A stretch of DNA of 64,000 nt from Prorocentrum cordatum (lineage: Eukaryota > Sar > Dinophyceae > Prorocentrales > Prorocentraceae), in NCBI GenBank assembly GCA_963575745.1, contig CAUYUJ010006513.1, positions 5,001 to 69,000 of the forward strand, written 5' to 3'. Below the pieces are notes generated by a model that saw nothing but the letters and a program-made list of their open reading frames with translations, did no database searches and was not told the DNA's origin. This document shows, piece by piece, positions 1-10,491 of this stretch. How positions within the stretch are numbered: position 1 is the first letter of the stretch; every line of letters begins with the position of its first letter. The position numbers were made by a program, and so were the translations under genes.

Positions 1-1571
1 CTGTGGCATAGGTACATCGCCGCGGGCGGGAGGGGGGAGAGGGAGGGCAGGACGAGGGGAGAATAGGGACGAGAGGGGAGGGGGGAAGGACGCGGATGAG
101 GGAGAGAGGAGGGAAAGGAAGAGCGAGGTAGAGGGGGTTGTGTGCTCCGCCTGTGGACGCCGAACGTGCCAGCTGCAGGTGGTGCACGAAGCACTGCGCT
201 CACTCGCGAAAATAAAGAAACCTCTCTCCAGAGCAGCCTCCTCGCGTCCCGTGCCCCGGTGGAGGCCACGCAGGAAACGGCTCCGCCATGCCTGGCCCAT
301 CACTCCCAAAACAAAGCCTGGGCGCTGGGATGGGCACGTGTGTACCAACCTCCGCGGCTGCAGTTGAGCGTTTGGCGGCGAGCGGGGGGGGGGGAAAGTG
401 AAAGGAGCGGGCCTTCTCAAAAGGCTCGGAGTCCCCTGGCCCTCTGAGAATGTTCCTAAGCCTCCCCCGAAGACAGAGAAAATCTCTCAAAGGCGCGAGG
501 GCTTCTGAGAAGCCCCGCCGCCTTCTGAGAATGCCTTCTCCTTCTCAGTTCCCCCCCTCGCTCGCCGCCGAGCAGTGGGGAGGAAGTGAGGGAGGGAGGC
601 AGGCAAGCAGGTGAACAGAGAGACGCAAGCTGGTTGTCAGGCAGGTGGGCGCCTCTGAAGCCTGGCCACTGGCAACCCGTCTGGCAACGAGTTGGACGCC
701 CGAACTGGGTACGGAAAAAGTTGGTACAATGCCCAACAAAAGATGTTGTCCAAAACCGACAGCGTCCGCCGTTGGGCAGGCGCCTTTCTGTTTTCAAAGA
801 ACAACGGCCGCGGCGGCAAGGACAGCGAGTCCTGTGCGAAATGGACAGGACTGCTGTCGGGCACTCCTTCCGTACCCAGCACGATCGTCCCGAAACGAGG
901 CTGAGCGCCTGCGGTATAGACGCACATCACCAGGTTCGCTCGCGCCCCCATCGGCCCTCCGCTCCCCGGGGGGCCGGGGCGGCGCCAAGAGCCGTCGCTG
1001 TAGTTGCAGGTCTGTAGGCCCTCGCACGCCTTCCGGAACTTGGTCCGGTTGTTCTTGGTGCCGTCCGGCACGTACTGGGCGACAGCACGGGAGGGGCCCT
1101 CCGCCCGCTCCTCCCTCCTCCTCGAAAGGCAGAGGGTGGGGGCGACGGAGGGAGGAGGGGAGTGGGGGGTCCTCGACCTCCCTCCCTCCCTCCGCCTCCT
1201 CCTTCTCGCTCCTCCTCGCTCCTTTCCTCCTCGCTCCCCCAGCTCCCCTGCTTCCACCCAGATCCTCAATCATCCCCTCTTCCTCGTCCTCCTCAAACCT
1301 CCCTCCTCCCTCCTCCTCCTCCCCTTCATCCGCCGCCCTCATACTGCTTCCCCGCCTCCCACTCCCTTATCCCACCACATGCGGCGGTGCATCGGCGATA
1401 CGGTACGACCTGACGGCCAAGGCTCCAGCCTGGTATACTAGCTGCCTGGGGGTCATGCAAGCTGACTCATGTACTTGAGCGCGACTCCCCAGCGGCTCTG
1501 ACCCCCGACACACTGACTGTTCAGCGCGTGGGGCTCAAGAGCTCTCGCCAGATTGAACCCCAAACAGTGAA
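1..1571. other. GC-rich region without a recognisable gene
   Basis: No convincing gene is visible. The short overlapping reading frames here run on all frames of GC-rich DNA. A stretch on the - strand around 905-1070 reads like a protein fragment (motifs CEGLQTCNYSDGSW and ARANLVMCVYTAG), but it has no clear ends, so it is at best a relic exon. The segment from about 1171 to 1345 is a polypyrimidine CT-rich tract. A copy of a dispersed repeat lies at about 395-510. Confidence 0.5.
395..510 (+). repeat. Dispersed repeat family 1, copy 1
   Basis: The sequence is similar to 53911-54022. Both copies run through GAAGTGA-like, GCGGGCCTT, AAGGCTCGGA, AAGCCTCC, CCGAAGAC and GAGGGCTTCTGA blocks in the same order and strand. 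This copy has a short extra block (TCCCCTGGCCCTCTGAGAA). It is non-coding with no obvious terminal repeats. Type of element unknown. Confidence 0.6.
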
Positions 1572-1725
1572 TTATGGCACTGCATCTGGAAGCTTTCTGG
1601 TGCAAGCTATGTCATGCAAGCTGCGCAGTGCAGTCTGTGTGGTGCAAGCAATGTGGCTCACCCCACGTGGTGCATGCTGCGCAGTGCAAGCTATGTGATG
1701 CAAGCTGTGGTGCAGTGCACACGGC
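1572..1725 (+). repeat. Degenerate GTGCAAGCTATG minisatellite
   Basis: The motif GTGCAAGCTATGT and near variants (ATGCAAGCTGCGCAGTGCA, GTGCAAGCAATGTGG) recur about six times with irregular spacing. The reading frames across it are repeat artefacts. A related TGCA-rich stretch occurs at 49440-49560. Confidence 0.55.
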
Positions 1726-1821
1726 GCCCACGAGGCGCGAACGGGCGATGGCAAGAGCGAAAACGTGGAACTCCCAGCCGGCGCACCGGGCGCCCACGAG
1801 ACACCCGCGGGCAGGAACGTG

Positions 1822-2336
1822 GCTCCTCCTCCTCCCCCTCCTCCTCCCCCTCCTCCTCCTCCTCCGCTCCCCCCCTCCTCCTCCTCCACCTCCTCCTCCT
1901 CCTCCTCCTCCTCCTCCTCTCCTCCTCCTCCTCCCCTCCTCCTCCTGGCTCCTCCTCTCACTCCTCCTCCTCCTCCTCCTCCCTCCTCCTCTCCTCCTCC
2001 TCCTCCTCCTCCTCCTCCTCCTCCTCCTCCTCCTCCTCCTCCTCCTCCGCCTCCTCCTCCTCCTCCTCCTCCTCCTCCTCCGCCTCCTCCTCCACCCCTC
2101 CCCCTCCTCCTCCTCCTCCTCCTCCTCCTCTCCTCCTCCTCCTCCTCCTCCTCCTCCTCCTCCCCCTCCTCCTCCTCCTCCTCCTCCTCCTCCTCCACCT
2201 CCTCCTACCTCCTCCTCCTCCTCCTCCTCCTCCTCCTCCTCCCTCCTCCCTCCTCCCTCCTCCCTCCTCCCTCCTCCTCCTCCTCCTCCTCCTCCTCCTC
2301 CTCCTCCTCCTCCTCCTCCTCCTCCTCCTCCTCCTC
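1822..2336 (+). repeat. (CTC)n microsatellite, about 0.5 kb
   Basis: An almost uninterrupted CTC/TCC triplet tract with scattered transitions. Long apparent proteins (poly-Ser, poly-Leu, poly-Pro, poly-Glu) on both strands are products of the repeat. It abuts the 5' side of the LINE, and a similar tract abuts the 3' side. Confidence 0.97.
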
Positions 2337-2487
2337 AAGCCACTTGGGCTCGAGCACCAAGTCCCACGCCCCCGAGCGTGGGCACGTGCTTGCAGCCTTC
2401 CCTGTACTTCCACGCAGTGCTTGATGGATTTTGCAGCAGGTGCGCCCAACACCTGGTTGCATTAACGAAAGCAGGGGGAACTAAGCA

Positions 2488-3579
2488 ATGTCGGCGGCAC
2501 ACCGCCCTTGGAGCAAGTGTCAGTTTTGCCACACGTGCGAATATAATGACAAGTTGCTTCTCGTTGAGTGCAGATGTAGCAATTGTACCAAACAGGTGCG
2601 TCTGTTCAAGCCCAAGCCACGCGCACGATCCCAGTCTGCTGACCGCAAGAGTGTGCAGTTCGATGATCAAGCGGCATCAGGTGCGTCCACTCCTCGTGGC
2701 GGGGGCAAGAAGGGTGGCCTCAAGAAGAACCAGGACGTCTCGACGCTGCTCGAGCAGGCACTGAAGGCCACCCAGGACGCCGAGTTGCAGCAGGTGCTGC
2801 AGCAGCAGGCCAAGAGGCTGGCGAGCCAGAACACCAGCGCGAAGAACGGCGACACTGTGGAGGCTGTCAAACGTGCTGACGGAGCTTGGAGGGCCGCCAG
2901 CAACCGCCACCAGCAGCTGGTGGACCAGGTCATTCGTCTCCGTGGACAGCTAGCCACCGCAGAAGGCAAAGAACGAGAAGCCGCTCTCGACCTTGCACGT
3001 GCTGCGGCGGCCAAGACAGCAGCCACGAAGGCCTTGGTGCAGGCCGAGGGGGTGGGCACGACCGCCGACAACGGCGAGGCCGAGGCCCAGCCCATGTTCG
3101 GCATTTCCATGAACATGGAGGTCTTCAGCTCCTTCGAGTCCTGGGATTGTGAGGAGACCGACAAGCAGAAGTTTCGGGCCTTGAAGGCCGAGCTCGAGCA
3201 GTACCAGGCCGCCATGGCCGACAAGAGCGCGACATGGCAGGCCTTCGTCGATAAGGTGAAGTTGGCGCAGCAGGAGATCACCGAGAGGATGGCCAAGAAG
3301 CGCAAGGGGAACGACGGCAGCACCCAGGACCAGGACAACCAGGCCCAGGGGGCTACGGGGGCGGCAGCGCCTGCGGCGCCCACGGGAGCGGCCGCGGGCG
3401 AGGCCACTGCGCCTGGCGCCACCCCCACCGTCGACCCTGCGCAGGAGGAGGTCATCCAGCAAGAGGCCGCGAAGATCTCCAAGGCGAGGTTCAACGCGGC
3501 AGCCGCTGTCGACAAGGGCAAGGGCCAGGCTAGCGGCAAAGGCGTGGGTACGCCACAGGCCGCGCAGCCTAGCCATTGA
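2488..3579 (+). CDS. LINE ORF1-like protein with N-terminal Cys cluster
   Basis: 363 residues from an ATG. Residues 8-33 hold W-x2-C-x2-C, an Asn and a later C-x-C-x2-C, reminiscent of RanBP2-type zinc fingers. This suggests nucleic-acid binding by the retroelement RNP. The middle (about 70-300) is Ala/Gln/Glu/Lys rich and helical-looking, probably coiled coil, and the C-terminal 80 residues are low-complexity Ala/Gly/Pro. It ends at a TGA, but the same frame stays open afterwards through a Ser/Thr-rich linker to a TAG at 3859-3861 and then into the endonuclease. ORF1 and endonuclease may therefore once have been one polyprotein. No family name can be given with certainty; the position just 5' of an EN-RT unit is the main argument. 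Confidence 0.7.
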   Translation: MSAAHRPWSKCQFCHTCEYNDKLLLVECRCSNCTKQVRLFKPKPRARSQSADRKSVQFDDQAASGASTPRGGGKKGGLKKNQDVSTLLEQALKATQDAELQQVLQQQAKRLASQNTSAKNGDTVEAVKRADGAWRAASNRHQQLVDQVIRLRGQLATAEGKEREAALDLARAAAAKTAATKALVQAEGVGTTADNGEAEAQPMFGISMNMEVFSSFESWDCEETDKQKFRALKAELEQYQAAMADKSATWQAFVDKVKLAQQEITERMAKKRKGNDGSTQDQDNQAQGATGAAAPAAPTGAAAGEATAPGATPTVDPAQEEVIQQEAAKISKARFNAAAAVDKGKGQASGKGVGTPQAAQPSH

Positions 3580-3861
3580 CTAGGGACCTCGATCACTACG
3601 ACGCAGCCTTCCTCATGTGCTGCGACTTCAAGGGCCAGTGCGTCTACTGGCACTAGTACGAGCAGCTCGTGTGTTGTCACGTCTTCGACGACTTCACTTG
3701 CTGCACCTTCCTCTTCATCTTCTGTGGGATCTGCTGTGCCGAGTTGTTCTACAACTCCCACCAGCAGTGAAGAGCCTGTTTCATCACTTTTTTTCTCCAA
3801 CGTCACGTGCATGGGGGACAAAGCTTGGGGGCATGTCAGAGCGCTCGTGAAGATGGGGTAG

Positions 3862-5205
3862 TATTTCATTAGTCTGTGCGAGACGCACATCAGTCAACAG
3901 TCGATCGGCAAGTGGCGGCGCAAAGCTAGAGATGATTGCCTCAAGCTGTACGCCAATGCTGCTAGGCCGAAGAGCAAGTGGACCACGGTTTCACACAGTG
4001 AATACGCAAATGAAGGTGGCGAGTTTTTCTTGGTTGCACGGCACAGGGCAGCGTGCATCTTGGACGAGGCGAGGGCTGCACCTAGTCTTCGGTCCGAGAG
4101 AGGTAGTTCGTTTGATGGTTTCGTCCCCGCGCTGCTTGAGCAAAAAGGATATTCAATCGTGGTTGTCACTTTTTACGGTCACTCTGCCATAGGTATGAGA
4201 GATCAGAATGTGCCAAGATTTCGGAAGCCAGCCTCGCTCCTTGCAGCCCTTCAGCTTCCCTGGACTGTTGTTGCGGATTGGAATTTCACTCCAGCCTCCC
4301 TCAGTAGGACGGGCTTCCTCGAAAAGACAGGGGGGCACATTTTGTGTAGCGAGGCTGAGTTCACTTGCGCTCCTGGGGGAGATCTGAAACCCTCGCACTT
4401 AGATTATTTAGTCTGCAGTGCCGCTGCGCGGCCGTATATTAAGTCTGTGAGTGCTATAAGTGACGTGCCATGGCGACCCCACATCGGGCTCCGTGTGGAC
4501 CTCGTTGGAGCCAGTAGCCAGCTTTTCACACGTGTTTTAGAGTTGCCCCCCAGGCTCCCCGAAGTGGCCCGCCCTGGGAAGCGACCCACCGAGGGGTCGA
4601 AATCGAGCCTCAGCAAGGCCAAGCGAGACATTGATCGCCAGCGTGCTTTAGAGAAGCGTAATTCGCGAATTCAGGAAAGGTTTGGCGATGTGCTCAGGTC
4701 GGATAAACATGCCGAGAGCGAAGGGGAGGTGTCGGGGTCTGAGGAGGTCGGTGTCAGTGACCCGCTGGGAGATAGCGGCGAGCTGGACGACTACGACTAC
4801 GACCCGTGGGCCGACGAGCCCAACTTCGGCAACCCCGAGCTCGAGCCCGCCCCAGCCGCACCTGTCTTTGTTGCGTCTCTTGCTCGCTCGTCACAGTCAG
4901 AAGCTGAGCCAGCTCGAAGTAATTCATTCCCCTCTAACCCCCAGAGCCCCGATAAGCCCGACAGTACGGAGGACGGCAGTTCCCAGTCTCTGCAGGGGAG
5001 CTCCCAGACCCAGGACCCTGACACCCCAGGCTCGTGCTCTGGTGTTGCGTTTGAGGTGCCCGAGGAAACGTGGAGCCAGGCCAGGAAAAATATTGGGTTC
5101 TCTCCGAACTCATTCAGTCCCCCTGCGCCTGCTGTTGCGTCGTCCGTAGCATTTCGGCTAGGAGCCCAGTCAGGTCTCTGCACATATCAGTTCACTTTAT
5201 TGTAG
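3862..5205 (+). pseudogene. LINE AP-endonuclease-like domain
   Basis: The open frame starts directly after a TAG in the ORF1 frame. It shows the hallmarks of the EEP (exonuclease/endonuclease/phosphatase) fold used by LINEs to nick target DNA: LCETHI near the start (metal-binding Glu), TVVADWNFTP (equivalent of the GDFN block), HLDYLVCS, and RPHIGL in place of the terminal S-D-H block. The Ser-Asp-His triad position is thus altered. After about residue 170 the sequence turns into a long acidic, Ser/Pro-rich linker ending at TAA. The reverse transcriptase follows in another frame. No initiating ATG of its own is needed if it was part of a polyprotein; the first internal ATG is at 4030. Confidence 0.75.
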
Positions 5206-5263
5206 TTGGGTTCGGTCCGTTGAGCTGGCGATATACACACATCACCAGCAGACACCACCTACA

Positions 5264-7201
5264 TTGAGTCGTGGACAGTCGGTGCAGTTTCGTGCATGTG
5301 AAGCCCATCAGTCCAAGCCGCAACGCATACAGCCACTTCGTGACCGTGTCGCGGGCTGGTGGACTCGAGTTGCAACAATCGTTCGAACATATCTCAGTCA
5401 TCGTCAGCGGCGAAACGGTGACAAGCAACAATTGGTTCTCACAGCCGCTGCGCGCAACCTCATGACGCAGTGCCCTGACGAGAGTCACAGAGTGATTCGT
5501 AGAGGTGATCGTATGAGATGGTCTCAGTGGCACACGACCTTGAGTCGAATCAGCGAGCTTAATATCGATGAACTCAAGGAGCCCGACGCTGACGCGACGC
5601 GGCTTGCGCGTCGTAGCCAGCAAAGGGCAGCGCAGAGATCGATGCAGGAGTTTCGAGAGTGGGCCGAGACAACACCTGCAGTCGGGGCGCTTCACAAATC
5701 CATCCGTGATCAGAAGCTCCCTGACGACACCCTTGAGATCGGCCCTAAGACGTTGATTCACCCAAAGGATATCATGGATGCCAAGACTCAGCACTGGGAA
5801 AAGTTATGGGGCTCAAAGGCGGATGATGAGTTTCAGCAGATTTCCGAGATGTTTGTCGACATACGGCAGCGGATCCAGGGTGAGTCTCTCATGCCACTAG
5901 GAGTTTCGGACCTTCGTGAAGCGCTCAGGAGCATGAAGCCCAACGCCGCCATGGGCGCCGACCGAGTTGGGAGTCATGATTATGATAGGCTACCCGACGC
6001 GGCGATCGACGAACTTGGCGAGATCCTCACGCTCTGTGAGCTACACCAGGTGTGGCCGCATCAGGTCCTTCTTACCTTGGGCACTCTCTCACCCAAGAAA
6101 CTATCAGGTGATCGAGTGATAGGCTTGCTCTCGCACCTTGGCCGCATGTGGTCTCGAGCTAGAGAGGTGCACGCCCGCACTTGGACCGACCAGTGCGAGG
6201 CGCACTGGGACGCCGCTGTGCGCGGCAACGCTGCGCTTCGCGAAGTTTGTCTTCGGGCAGTGGACGAAGAACTCGCAGTCAAGCTCGGAGCCTCCGTGGG
6301 CCATGGCATGATCGATGTGGCGAGCTTTTACGATACAGTTGGTTGGTTCAGAATGGGCAAAGCCGCACTTCGTCTTTCGTTTCCACCCGAGGTATTGGGC
6401 CTCGAACTTCAACAATGTACGGCTGCACGTTGTGTTCGACAGTCAGGAGCATATGGAGCGCCCTTCGTGCCGACACGCCCCATCGTGCAAGAACTTAGAG
6501 GTGGTACACGTTTCGGAAAGTGTTCTACATATTACGTGCTACAGCACATCACTACAGTTCAAGTCAATATGCCTCATCGAATATGGGTGGACGGTTTCAG
6601 TCAGACGGTACATGGGTCGAGAGCTGCAGTTCGTGCGAAGATGGTTTCGTGCTTAGCCGACACATGTGCAGAACTGGAACGGCACGGTCTTGCAGTTTCC
6701 CCAAAATCAGTAGCTCTGTGTACACATCTGGATGATGCTCGTGCTGTGGTGCGCAGGCTGGCGACCAAAGGCTATCGCCTCAAGGTCGCCAGCCAGGCCG
6801 CTTACCTTGGAGCGGACCTCTCGGGAGGAAAGCGGCATGGGCGCGCCACTCGACGCACGCGCGCAGCCAAGCACACAGCCATGTCCAAGAAGATCGTAGG
6901 TTTTGCGAGAGCGACTCGCAGGTATCGAATGCCACGCCGCCTTGAGCTGCAGGGCGCTCAACCTGCTGGTCTGTACGGACATCAGTTGCACGGAGTATGG
7001 GGTGATCAGTTGCAGCAGGCTCGTCGCAAGTTGGCCAATGCGGTGGGACCTAGACTTACTGGCAGATGTGTGACGACGTTGCTGGACTTGAGAGCCCCCG
7101 ACCGAGATCATCAGTACAAGTTGCCCACAGATACATTACGCATGTGGTTAGCCATGTGGTCGTCAAGACCGTCAGCGCATGCAGGTGTGACTCTTTCATG
7201 A
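5264..7201 (+). pseudogene. LINE reverse transcriptase, catalytic YxDD altered
   Basis: About 645 residues. RT landmarks appear in order: MKPNAAMGADRVG (finger motif), IGLLSHLGRMWSRAR, DVASFYDTV (motif A with the first catalytic Asp), GGTRFGKCSTYYVLQ (motif B region), RIWVDGFSQ (motif C), LAVSPKSVAL (motif D) and AAYLGADLSGG (motif E). Motif C should carry two adjacent Asp; here the second is Gly, explainable by one A-to-G change (GAT/GAC to GGT). The enzyme should be inactive. The frame ends in TGA but continues open in the same frame into the zinc-knuckle block downstream. Confidence 0.9.
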
Positions 7202-7735
7202 AAGCAAATCGTCAACGAGCTGTCCAGCCTTCCTCCAGCCGATCGGTGCCGCAGGATTCGTGGACCCCAAGGAGCTGTCATTTCCTCACTGTTGCAGGCG
7301 GGATGGACGCCCGACTCGCCGACAGAATGGACAGTACCGAGTGGCCAGTACGCGTGGCAGTTCAAGTTCGACGACCTCACTGGCCACTCCATCCTCGACG
7401 TGCCTGAGCCCTTCTTCATAGAGTACAGGCAGTCGGTCCAGGACCAAATGTGGCAGAAAGCAGCACAGCACCACGGAGGGGGAGGCATGGAGAACGGCAT
7501 CTGCAACTTTTCGTACAGGAAGTTGCTGGCCCAGCTCGAGCAGGCACCAGGCGGTGTCAAGCTGGCGGGCCTGCTGCTGGCCGCGGCGGCAGGCGCGAGC
7601 TGGCCGAGAACTCGCCGCCAGACGAGATGCCGCCAGACCCTCTCCCTCCTGTGCCCTAGGTGTAATCATGAGCCTGAAACGGATTTTCACCGAATTTGGG
7701 GATGCAGTTCCCAGTCGTCCCATCCGATTTTTTAA
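7202..7735 (+). pseudogene. LINE Cys/His knuckle segment downstream of RT
   Basis: This continues in the RT frame after one TGA. It contains CPRCNHEPETDFHRIWGC, the C-x2-C-x7-H-x4-C arrangement commonly found between RT and RNase H in LINEs and presumed to bind nucleic acid. The frame closes at TAA, and the RNase H block starts 88 bases on in the same frame. The stretch before the knuckle is rich in Gln, Glu and aromatic residues, as in the connection domain of related elements. Confidence 0.7.
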
Positions 7736-7822
7736 CTCAGCGAGGACATCGTTTCGAAGGCCTATGCTCAGGCTGAGGCTGAAGAATGTTATTGGACTCG
7801 CGGTTTAATCCCCAGGGCCTGG

Positions 7823-8596
7823 ATGGAGGTTACCCCGCCCCCTGAGGCCGAGATGTGGACGACCGTCGATGGTAGGGATTTTGATTTTCTAGGTTCAGGG
7901 ACGTCTAATAGGCCACTGTTTGTGTTTGGAGACGCGAGTGGGGGGAAGGACACCCACCACCCCCTCCTCCGACGTGTAGGCCTAGGAATCGCGTCATTTC
8001 AGCAGTTAGATGAACGAATGGAGATTTCAGTCGGTGCCTGGGGGCATCTTCCAGGTTGTAGGCAGACTGTCGCTCGTGGGGAGATCTGGTGCCTTCTAGC
8101 GTGCCTGCAGCGTGTGTCTGGACATTGTGTGTACACTACAGATAACGATGCTGTCAGTTTAGGTTGGTATCAGCGTAAGTGGCTCGACCCCTCGGGCCCT
8201 GACGCCGACATTTGGTGGAGAGTTGGGCGCGTCCTGCGTGAGCGAGGATCCGAGGTTTCCTGCACGGTTTTGTTCGTTCACTCCCATCTTGAGGGTGTAG
8301 ATATAGTACGAGGCGTTGCACCCCGTCTTCTTGTACTAGGAAATACTGTAGCCGACTGCTTCGCGTCCGCTGGCGCACAGGATGCTAGGCTAGCAGAGTC
8401 GGAACGTGTACGCATACACAGTGTCGAGCAGCAGGCCTTCGCAGTCCGCATGCGTATCCTTCAAAGCACACTCGAGGCTATTCAAGCTGAAGAGCGGTTA
8501 GTTGCTGAGCAGGGTGGCAGGCGTAGGCGTAGGCAGCAAACTTCTGACATAGTACGGCCTCCAGCGGCCAGTGTGTGTGTGTGCCATGTTCAATAG
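7823..8596 (+). CDS. LINE RNase H domain
   Basis: 257 residues from an ATG. The RNase H fold is recognisable by its four catalytic acidic positions: FVFGDASGG (Asp37), ARGEIWCLL (Glu87), YTTDNDAV (Asp107) and GNTVADCF (Asp178). All four are kept, unlike the damaged RT. It would degrade the RNA strand during element copying. The C-terminus becomes Arg-rich and then leaves the frame; the conserved zinc tail follows in a different frame with a short overlap, so one frameshift separates them. Confidence 0.85.
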   Translation: MEVTPPPEAEMWTTVDGRDFDFLGSGTSNRPLFVFGDASGGKDTHHPLLRRVGLGIASFQQLDERMEISVGAWGHLPGCRQTVARGEIWCLLACLQRVSGHCVYTTDNDAVSLGWYQRKWLDPSGPDADIWWRVGRVLRERGSEVSCTVLFVHSHLEGVDIVRGVAPRLLVLGNTVADCFASAGAQDARLAESERVRIHSVEQQAFAVRMRILQSTLEAIQAEERLVAEQGGRRRRRQQTSDIVRPPAASVCVCHVQ

Positions 8597-8987
8597 TACT
8601 CACTGTCTCAAGGAAAATGCAAAGAGCTGTTCCAGGTGTCAGGGTTTTACGTCCTGGGCCCGCAAAAGTGCTTGGTTGAGCTCCCCTTGCTTTTCTCTTA
8701 TAAGTATTGACGGGATTCAGTATAGGCCGCCTCCTGGGCTAAGGGTGCATCTTGGGGGGGGGTTCTCACATGAATCACACGCTTTAAGTTTCCACTCGGG
8801 GTTAGACCTCTGGTTCTGCACTAAGTGCGGCTGCTACGCTTCGCAACAGATTCGAGCGATAGCCGTTGAGTGCGAGGGGGTCATATCAGGTAATCGAAAG
8901 CATTACGTAGATAGAATTTCCCGAGGCCTCTGGCCGAAAGCTCTCAGTAAAGCCGAGCTGGCCAGCGGGAAGCGGCAGGGCAAGTAG
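8586..8987 (+). pseudogene. LINE C-terminal Cys/His motif
   Basis: The segment contains CSRCQGF near the start and then SHESHAL...HSGLDLWFCTKCGCYAS...CEG, a paired Cys/His pattern that looks like a terminal zinc-binding domain of the LINE polyprotein. It overlaps the RNase H frame by 11 bases in a different frame, suggesting a frameshift in a formerly continuous ORF. The last residues (SKAELASGKRQGK) are basic. The stop lies about 45 bases before the CTC tract. Confidence 0.6.
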
Positions 8988-9033
8988 CCGCTTCAGTCAC
9001 CAGTAACCGACACTGTCGCCATACCCAGAACTC

Positions 9034-9160
9034 CAGAACTCCTCCTCCTCCTCCTCCTCCTCCTCCTCCTCCTCCTCCTCCTCCTCCTCCTCCTCCTCCT
9101 CTCCTCCTCCTCCTCCTCCTCCTCCTCCTCCTCCTCCTCCTCCTCCTCCTCCTCCTCCTC
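9034..9160 (+). repeat. (CTC)n microsatellite 3' of the LINE
   Basis: A pure CTC run with a single interruption. It marks the 3' side of the LINE, and the pyrimidine strand is again the + strand. Confidence 0.97.
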
Positions 9161-9868
9161 AGCCGTTCCTCTCGTAGGCAAGCCGCCCGCCTCGGCCCCC
9201 CTGCGAGTTTCTTCCATCAAACTTGGGAGCGGCACTGATGGAAGGGGCCACCCAATGGATTGGGACGACCGCGTGAATGGCTGGGCACCAGTGGTGCCAG
9301 AAGTGCTGGTGTTCGGCCCCGGCGTCCGGTGCGAGGTTGCAGGCTGTCGATGCGCGCCGCGCCTGCTGGCGGCTGACGGTGACGAGGCTGAAGCAACACA
9401 GGATGGACCCGTCCGAGAAGGACGATACCAGTGGCCATCATGGGGAAGAAGGCGGTCAAGAAGGTCGGGTCGGGGACGGTCTGAGCTGTGGGTGTCGTTT
9501 CTCCTCCTCCCTTCTCTTCCCCCCCCTTTTCCTCCTCCGCGCCCGCCTCTCCCCTGGACCTCTGGCCTTCGAAGCGGTGAAGGGCATGCCATCAGAAGCC
9601 AAGAGCCTCAGGAACCGAAAAGAAAGTAAAGTGTACGGCGAAGGGCCATGCTATCCGAAGCAACAGAGCCTCAGGGACCGAATCGTAGGAGGTGCTGTGC
9701 GCTGCCATCAGGTGCAGCTTCAGGCTCCTTCGTATGCGAGCGTGCTAGCCAACGTGCTGCTTCGCGCTCCACATGAATCTCCCATGTGAGTTTGAACTTA
9801 CAGCGAGTGAGCCGTCGACCGCTGTGTTTTCCATCAGAGGTCAGACTTAGTCAGCAATGTCCCCAGCA
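9161..9868. other. Non-coding interval, no gene seen
   Basis: Mixed-composition DNA with a CT-rich patch at about 9498-9558. The weak reading frames on both strands have no family-like motifs. I see nothing I can name. Confidence 0.5.
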
Positions 9869-10162
9869 ATGTCCTCCTCCTCCTCCTCCCCCTCCTCCTC
9901 CTCCTCCTCCTCCTCCTCCTCCTCCTCCTCCTCCACCTCCCCCCTGCGGGCAGGAACGCGGCGAAAATCTGCAGCTCCCGACCGCCGCACCTGGCGCCCA
10001 GGAGAGGCGCCCACGGGCGGCAAGCGCAGCGAGAAAGCCTGGAAAACTCCAGCCAAGAGCCCACCACAAGTGGGAACCCTGCGCGGGGAGTCAGGGAACT
10101 CCTCCGTCTCCTCCTCCTCCTCCTCCTCCTCCTCCTCCTCCTCCTCCTCCTCCTCCTCTTCC

Positions 10163-10197
<35 letters not shown>

Positions 10198-10255
10198 CTC
10201 CTCCTCCTCTTCATCCTCTTCCTCCGCTTCATCCTCATCCTTCTCCTCAACTTCC
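9869..10255 (+). repeat. Two CTC microsatellites separated by about 155 bp
   Basis: CTC tracts at 9869-9945 and 10102-10255, the second decaying into CTC/TTC mixtures. The spacer (CTGCGGGCAGGAACG and following) resembles the DNA next to the 1822 tract (GCGGGCAGGAACGTGG), so tract and flank seem to have been copied together. Confidence 0.9.
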
Positions 10256-10258
10256 TCC

Positions 10259-10425
10259 CCGGGCCCTGGGACACACAAATAAATATACAAAACTAACATG
10301 AGCCCCCACATTTCCCCATATTTTTTGGGTTGTCGTCTTCCCCCCCACTTCCCATATTTTCCATGTTTTCCTGAGAGTCGACGGTAAATTTTGTCTGTGT
10401 TCTATTTTCTCTTCTGAGGAACGCC
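10259..10425 (+). repeat. MITE-like dispersed repeat B, copy 1
   Basis: One of three copies (others at 52620-52781 and about 54168-54332). Shared blocks: GGGACACACAAA, ATAAATA, CCCCATATTTT, GGGTT.CTGTCTTCCCCCC, CTTCCCATATTTTCC, GAGTCGACG, TTGTGTCTGTGT. It starts with AACACACA-type sequence and ends with the reverse complement, giving short imperfect terminal inverted repeats. The inside has two CCCATATTTTCC modules. It is non-coding. Copy 2 shows a clean 6-bp target duplication, so the family is mobile. Confidence 0.75.
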
Positions 10426-10491
10426 CTGGGGAAGGGAGGGCAACGTCAGGGAATCGGCCGTCGCGGGTTCTCAACACGCCCGCGGTCTGAG

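Larger units (their letters stand above)
2488..8987 (+). mobile_element. Decayed APE-type LINE (non-LTR retrotransposon)
   Basis: The sequence carries, in order on one strand: ORF1 with a Cys cluster, an APE-like endonuclease, reverse transcriptase, a Cys/His knuckle, RNase H and a C-terminal Cys/His motif. This is the domain order of LINEs with an RNase H tail. Coding is interrupted by at least two in-frame stops before the endonuclease, a frame change between endonuclease and RT, two more stops after RT and a frame change after RNase H. The RT catalytic motif is also damaged, so the copy looks dead. No poly(A) tail or clear target duplication is visible. The element sits between two CTC microsatellites. 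The true ends are uncertain: 5' somewhere after 2337, 3' before about 9030. Confidence 0.9.

Noticed and set aside
1572-2764. Long poly-Leu/Pro/Ser and poly-Glu/Gly frames on both strands
   Set aside because: Artefacts of the CTC tract.
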